Position numbers and translations under genes: made by a program
DNA from: MPNP01 sp965221445
GTDB lineage: Bacteria; Pseudomonadota; Alphaproteobacteria; Rhodobacterales; Rhodobacteraceae
Length of the DNA: 64,000 bases
NCBI GenBank assembly: GCA_965221445.1
Contig: CBDCSF010000013.1
Span: 3,085,000 to 3,148,999, forward strand
Reading direction: 5' to 3'
The notes under the pieces: generated by a model
Database searches by the model: none
What the model was told of the DNA's origin: nothing
Seen by the model: only the letters and a program-made list of their open reading frames with translations
Shown: in pieces, positions 59,837-64,000 of the stretch
Numbering within the stretch: position 1 is the stretch's first letter
Layout: every line of letters begins with the position of its first letter

Positions 59837-61627
59837 ATGTTCATTCGAAAAAAGAAAATGCCCAACAACACCATCAAGATCCAACTGGCCAAAGGGATCA
59901 GAGAGGGCGACAAAGTCAGACAAAAAATCGTGCGCCACGTCGGTACGGCCCATAACAATAACGAACTGGCTCAGTTCATGGGCGTTGCCCAAGCCATCAT
60001 CACTGATCTCAAAGATCAGTCCCGGGGCTGTCAAAATACCCTTTTCAATCTCAAGGAATATGACGAACTCTCAATGAAGTCCCACAAGGCCAAGGAGAAC
60101 CCGGTACCCGATCATGTCAAGTTGGGTAAATGCCGGGAAGAAGGTCGGGCCCATGTCGGTGTCCGTGATATCTTCGGCGAGCTTTATCGTTCCCTGGGGT
60201 GGTCACATGTCGGTGGTCCTGGTCGCACGGGTGGCAACCGGATGATCAAGGAACTGGTGATGGCCCGGATTGCCCAACCTCTCTCAAAAAGAGCAACCGT
60301 GAAGTCGCTGTTTGATCAGAGTGCGGTTTCGCTCAATCTTGATTCGGTTTACCGGAGTATGGATTATCTTGATGAGGAGAAGATAGAAAAGATCTGTTCC
60401 CGTTCGATGAAAGCTGCCCAAACGCTATTACCGGGACCGATGACCGCCCTCTTTTATGATACCACAACCCTGTCCTTTGCCAGTGACGTGGAGGATGGGT
60501 TGCGTCGGAAGGGGTTCAGCAAGGATGGCAAGCATCACCGTGTTCAGATTATGTTGGCCCTGTTGATTACCCCGGAGGGTCTACCGGTTGGGTATGAAGT
60601 GTTTCCCGGTAACAGTCATGAAGGTCACACTCTTCTGCAAGCTGTGGATGGGTTGAAGGAGCGTTATCCTGAGGTCGAGTTTACGATTGTTGCGGATGCA
60701 GCGATGATCAACAAGGATAATGAGAAGGCCTTACAGGAACGTGGGGTTCCCTATGTTTTGGGGGCCTGTATCAAGAAGTTGCCGTCTGCTCTGACGGAAG
60801 AGGTTCTCAAATCGGAGAGGTATCGTTCCTGGGGACGGACGGAGTGTTCCGAGACGATTGCGACGTATCGTTCCATAACCATTGCCAGGAACAAGAGTGT
60901 CATGAGCCGGAAGAAGACGAAGGTCACGATGGATGAGAGGGGGACCCGGATCAGGGAGGATGGGTATCGTCAATTGATTATGACCTATTCTGAAAAGCGG
61001 GCCAGGAAGGACCGTCACCTGCGTGAGGAAAAGGTGGCCAAAATGGCCAGACAGCTTGCCAAGAGCAAGCAACCGGCATCGCTGGCGAGTGGTGGCAAGG
61101 CGAAATATCTGGACTTTCCGAATGGTCAGGTCAGGATCAGCGAGGAGAAGATTGCCCGGATGGCTGCATGGGACGGGTTGCGTGGGATCATTACCTGGAA
61201 CTGTCGGGACCAGGACCCCCGGGACCTGATTATCCAATACCGCCAACTGGCCGAGATTGAAGCCTGTTTCAGGGCCAACAAGCATGATCTGAGGATCCGT
61301 CCTGTCTTTCACTGGAAAGAGCACCGTGTTCGGTCTCATTTGGCGATTTGTTATATGGCCTTTTGTTGTCTCCAGCATCTTCGTTATGGCTTGATGGTGC
61401 GTGGTCATCGGATGAGTCCGAGACGGATCCAGGATGCTCTCCACCGGATGCAGATCAGTATTCTGCACGATACCGGGAGAGGTGGTCTTTATGGTGTTCC
61501 GAGCCGTCTTTGTCAGGATGGTCGCAAGATTTGTCAGGTTGTTGGTCTGGAGTGGAACCGTGTTCCGTTTATGATCTCTGAGGGGAAGGCATCTGGTGGC
61601 GATGTCCGGTTTGATGTTGCGGCCTGA
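59837..61627 (+). CDS. IS1634-family DDE transposase
   Basis: A 596-residue transposase. It begins MFIRKKK...NTIKIQLAKG, like many IS1634 enzymes (ATG 59837; an upstream ATG at 59726 lies in a hairpin). The RNase H-like catalytic residues are visible as D in ALFYDTTTLSF, D in FTIVADAAMI, and E in QLAEIEACFRANKHDL (Y-(2)-R-(3)-E-type pattern). The tail RSHLAICYMAFCCLQHLRYG is typical for Transposase_11. Codon use is clearly G+C-richer than the neighbouring host genes, which suggests recent transfer. The frame is intact, so the element may be active. Confidence 0.9.
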   Translation: MFIRKKKMPNNTIKIQLAKGIREGDKVRQKIVRHVGTAHNNNELAQFMGVAQAIITDLKDQSRGCQNTLFNLKEYDELSMKSHKAKENPVPDHVKLGKCREEGRAHVGVRDIFGELYRSLGWSHVGGPGRTGGNRMIKELVMARIAQPLSKRATVKSLFDQSAVSLNLDSVYRSMDYLDEEKIEKICSRSMKAAQTLLPGPMTALFYDTTTLSFASDVEDGLRRKGFSKDGKHHRVQIMLALLITPEGLPVGYEVFPGNSHEGHTLLQAVDGLKERYPEVEFTIVADAAMINKDNEKALQERGVPYVLGACIKKLPSALTEEVLKSERYRSWGRTECSETIATYRSITIARNKSVMSRKKTKVTMDERGTRIREDGYRQLIMTYSEKRARKDRHLREEKVAKMARQLAKSKQPASLASGGKAKYLDFPNGQVRISEEKIARMAAWDGLRGIITWNCRDQDPRDLIIQYRQLAEIEACFRANKHDLRIRPVFHWKEHRVRSHLAICYMAFCCLQHLRYGLMVRGHRMSPRRIQDALHRMQISILHDTGRGGLYGVPSRLCQDGRKICQVVGLEWNRVPFMISEGKASGGDVRFDVAA

Positions 61628-61777
61628 ATTGTTGATTTGAAGAGGAGAGGCGATCGGCAGGATATTGAGACATGGCAGGCTTGAATTGGGGTGAGGGAAA
61701 AGGGAAATGTTGTGCCCTTTTTTGAGAGACGAATCCCCATATCAAGGGAGTTTCCTCTCAAAAATGTCGGAAGCCAA

Positions 61778-61927
61778 GCGTTCTTAACGCTTACGGAAAA
61801 GCTATCCATATCTAGGATTTTGTATCAGGTAGATAATTTACTTCCAAACTTCGAAGATTGTTATTCCAAGACCCCTAATCAGCCTTTCGTCACGGGAAAT
61901 GATTAGATGGAAACTTTGCCGTTATTC
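61778..61927 (+). repeat. 150-bp direct repeat, right copy
   Basis: Second copy of 59528-59677 (one mismatch). It contains the last codons and stop of lpdA out of context. After it the sequence continues as the original downstream flank (AGCCCCAAAAAAGACTG). Confidence 0.93.
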
Positions 61928-62287
61928 AGCCCCAAAAAAGACTGATTATTTCGTTGAAATTCAACTTTTAGCAAGGCAAGCGAATCAGTTATTTTATTAG
62001 CAATAAGTAAAATTTATGAATTAATAAATATTTTTTATAGTTAAAAATAAATCAAAATCACTTCTTTGGTCATTGCACAAATTGCCCCATTATAAGGGCA
62101 AACTAAGTCAGTCAAAAATTTTTTGAAAAACAATAATTTTGCTTTTTTGAAATTTTATTTTGCTTTTTAGCACTTTATTTTTCACGATTATGTGCAATTT
62201 AAACACAAAACCTGAAAAGGGAGGAGGGTTAAGGAGATCGGAACTTAATGAGCACATAATTAACATTCTAAATGGAAGGAAAAGTTT
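61928..62287. other. AT-rich upstream region of the second giant gene
   Basis: These 360 bases are very AT-rich, with repeated TTTTGCTTTTTT-like tracts (62130-62190). No gene is supported. The only notable site is GGAAGGA (62274-62280) before GTG 62288. Confidence 0.55.
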
Positions 62288-64000
62288 GTGTCCGATCCTA
62301 CAAACCTCCAATATTCTGCAACAAAAAGATTACTTCTCAGTCGATTTTTCGTGATTGCCTTTGGCTGTAAAGAAAAGAAGGGCAAATCTTGGCCCAATTT
62401 CTTTGATTTCAAGTATGAAGGATCCTTTTCAACACAATTGATTTTCCTTATTCTAGCATTGGGAGCAGTTTGTTTTACCCTTTCAGTTTATAACCAGTTA
62501 GGCAATACTGTATACCTTCCAGAGGCTTTTCCTGCCGGGTACCTTTTTTCATTAGGTATTATTTATTATTTCCTAAAGCAACGATTATTTAATCCTGTAC
62601 TTTTGAGGAATGCAGGTTTTGTAGCTAGTCCGATACCAGCGTACGCTGATCCTAATTATATTTCGAATTTTGTAATAACTCCGGTCCGTCTAGTTCTCCG
62701 TTTCAGCCGTTCTGCTCTTGTCTTGTTTCTAATTACCTTGATCGGTTTATCTACATCTGGAACCACAATCTTTGCCACCACCCATGATGACGTGCCCGGC
62801 GTCACCATCACCGAAAGCGGCGACCCCAAGGCAACCAGCGTCAGTGAAGACGGTACAACCACCACCGATACCTACACCATCGTTCTTGACTCCACACCAA
62901 CCCATGATGTTACCATCACCCTTACCCCAGAAGCCGGTATTGAAGTCGACACCAACACCATCACCACTACAAAAGAAACAACCCTCACTTTTAACTCAAC
63001 CAACTGGAACGAGCCGCAGACTGTTACTGTCTACGGTGTCAATGACAATATCGACAATACCAATAACAGGCGCTCTGCAACCATAACCCATGAAGCAACC
63101 TCTGACGACGATAATTACGACATCAAGGACGCCGGTACTGTCTCCGTTACGATCACCGATGATGACACGAAGGGGGTTACAGTTACCGGTACTTCCCTGA
63201 GGGTTGACGAGAAAGATAATGCCGGGACCGATGACCGAGAAGAGAATCAGGCGACCTACACGGTGGTCCTGACCAGTGAACCGACCGCCACTGTTGTCAT
63301 TGCCATTACAGCACCCGACGGGGTCTCGGTTGACCACAACAGTCTGACCTTTACCACGACCGACTGGAACACGGCCCAGACGGTTACCGTGACGGCCGAG
63401 GATGACGATATTGACAATCCGGGCGACGCCCGCACGGTTGACATCAGCCACACTGTTGATGCGGGGACATCCGACTATACGGGTGTGACAGCTGACGGGG
63501 TACGTGTGACCATCACCGATGATGATGGGGCTCCTTCGGGTATTACCCTGACCACGGACACACCGACGATAGCCGAAGATGCGGCGACGAAGACTGTCCT
63601 GGTGACTGCCACGGTGAATGGAACGACCACCTACGCCGAGGACACGACGGTCAGTGTTGTCGTTGGCAGCGACGCCGACAGTGCAACACCAGGTACGGAC
63701 TATACGAGGGTTGTGACGTTTGACATTACGATACCGGCCGGGTCGCGAAGTGCTGGCAAGACCTTCAGCCTTGATCCGACCGATGACACGCTTGATGAAG
63801 CAGACGAGACCATCAGTGTTGAGGGAACATCTGGTTCACTCTCCATTACCAAGGCAACGATCAACTTGACCGATGATGATGACGAACCGGTTGTGACGAT
63901 CAGTGCACCGAGTGTTGAAGAAGGAGACAGCGGGTCGAAGACCCTGACCTTTACGATCACCCTGACGCCGGCGAGTGGCAGGGACGTTGAGGTTGACTAT
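62288..64000 (+). CDS. Second large Calx-beta-like repeat protein, 5' part
   Basis: The frame is open from 62264 to the right edge (571 codons from the chosen start) and continues beyond. It has no ATG. GTG 62288 is chosen because GGAAGGA lies 7 bases upstream; GTG 62351 is a poorer alternative. The N-terminal 158 residues contain hydrophobic segments (49-68, TQLIFLILALGAVCF; about 85-97; 143-159, ALVLFLITLIGLS), the last resembling a signal peptide ending TTIFA. From about 62762 the DNA becomes G+C-rich and codes for modules such as LTFTTTDWNTAQTVTV, DYTGVTADGVRVTITDDD and the Calx-beta-type TPTIAEDAATKTV...DDTLDEADETI. It is related in kind to the giant protein at 34300-46371. A beta-barrel end, if any, is outside the window. 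Confidence 0.7.
   Translation, partial: MSDPTNLQYSATKRLLLSRFFVIAFGCKEKKGKSWPNFFDFKYEGSFSTQLIFLILALGAVCFTLSVYNQLGNTVYLPEAFPAGYLFSLGIIYYFLKQRLFNPVLLRNAGFVASPIPAYADPNYISNFVITPVRLVLRFSRSALVLFLITLIGLSTSGTTIFATTHDDVPGVTITESGDPKATSVSEDGTTTTDTYTIVLDSTPTHDVTITLTPEAGIEVDTNTITTTKETTLTFNSTNWNEPQTVTVYGVNDNIDNTNNRRSATITHEATSDDDNYDIKDAGTVSVTITDDDTKGVTVTGTSLRVDEKDNAGTDDREENQATYTVVLTSEPTATVVIAITAPDGVSVDHNSLTFTTTDWNTAQTVTVTAEDDDIDNPGDARTVDISHTVDAGTSDYTGVTADGVRVTITDDDGAPSGITLTTDTPTIAEDAATKTVLVTATVNGTTTYAEDTTVSVVVGSDADSATPGTDYTRVVTFDITIPAGSRSAGKTFSLDPTDDTLDEADETISVEGTSGSLSITKATINLTDDDDEPVVTISAPSVEEGDSGSKTLTFTITLTPASGRDVEVDY

Larger units (their letters stand above)
59678..61777 (+). mobile_element. IS1634-like insertion sequence (2.1 kb)
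   Basis: The ends are imperfect 16-bp inverted repeats: TTGACTTCAGACATTT at 59678-59693 and, read inward from the right, TTGGCTTCCGACATTT from 61777 (two mismatches). The element carries one transposase gene and is flanked by 150-bp direct repeats of host sequence. IS1634 elements of Mycoplasma mycoides are known to create long direct repeats of varying length, so this flank fits the family. A 13-bp repeat AATGTTGTGCCCT lies near both ends (59750-59762 and 61706-61718), in the same orientation. A 10-bp stem (61719-61728 / 61755-61764) lies at the right end. Confidence 0.88.

Noticed and set aside
62772..63086. Proline-rich 104-residue ORF in the second giant gene
   Set aside because: It is an out-of-frame shadow of the Calx-beta-like reading frame, which is open across it and shows family motifs.
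1..64000. tRNA or rRNA genes
   Set aside because: No TPsiC-arm-like sequence in a cloverleaf context or rRNA signature was recognised in the intergenic regions; a tRNA search program would be decisive.

Overview
The window reads as chromosome of a free-living, probably marine, alphaproteobacterium. This is inferred from gene content and order, not from an rRNA: a cycJKL-type ccmE-ccmF-ccmH run, a Cox15-like heme A synthase, rplM-rpsI followed by murI and argC, olsB-olsA ornithine-lipid genes, DUF3553, gluQ, ssb next to gyrA, and a GyrA with Ala at the Ser83 position. Most of the sequence is AT-rich. Two stretches are visibly richer in G+C: the second part of a giant surface-protein gene (from about 38.5 kb) and the right end from 59.8 kb (an insertion sequence and the repeat region of a second giant protein).

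Layout. 1-5 kb: pyrimidine-type catabolic genes (partial ureido-acid hydrolase, dihydropyrimidinase) followed by an ATPase and two permeases of a NitT/TauT-like importer. 5-8 kb, minus strand: gmk, gamma carbonic anhydrase, DUF3553, olsB and an olsA-like acyltransferase. 8.3-12.5 kb: trmJ, ctaA, M32 carboxypeptidase, enoyl-CoA hydratase. 12.5-14.3 kb: a decayed patch with a frameshifted Abi_2 gene. 14.3-21.6 kb: thioesterase, rplM-rpsI, murI (no ordinary start codon), argC, ccmEFH, a second enoyl-CoA hydratase. 21.8-32.9 kb: SRPBCC protein, M20 dipeptidase, mnmA, ligA, NifU-like scaffold, gluQ, gyrA, ssb.

33-47.9 kb looks like an accessory insertion between ssb and uvrA, genes that are usually neighbours. 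Its centre is a 12-kb gene for a 4023-residue autotransporter-like protein: signal peptide, a domain with an HEAAH zinc-protease motif, a long stack of Calx-beta-like modules with near-identical 981-bp and 327-bp tandem units, and a C-terminal outer-membrane beta-barrel. A run of nine C lies in the spacer of its best predicted promoter, which suggests phase-variable expression.

47.9-59.6 kb is housekeeping: uvrA, a phage-type unknown protein, cysS, cimA, an MFS carrier, an AlkA-like glycosylase, an esterase, DUF924 and lpdA. An IS1634-like element of 2.1 kb follows lpdA, bounded by 16-bp imperfect inverted repeats and by a 150-bp direct repeat of host sequence that keeps lpdA intact. The last 1.7 kb is the start of a second large Calx-beta-like repeat protein, which runs off the window and has an unusual membrane-spanning N-terminus with no ATG start.
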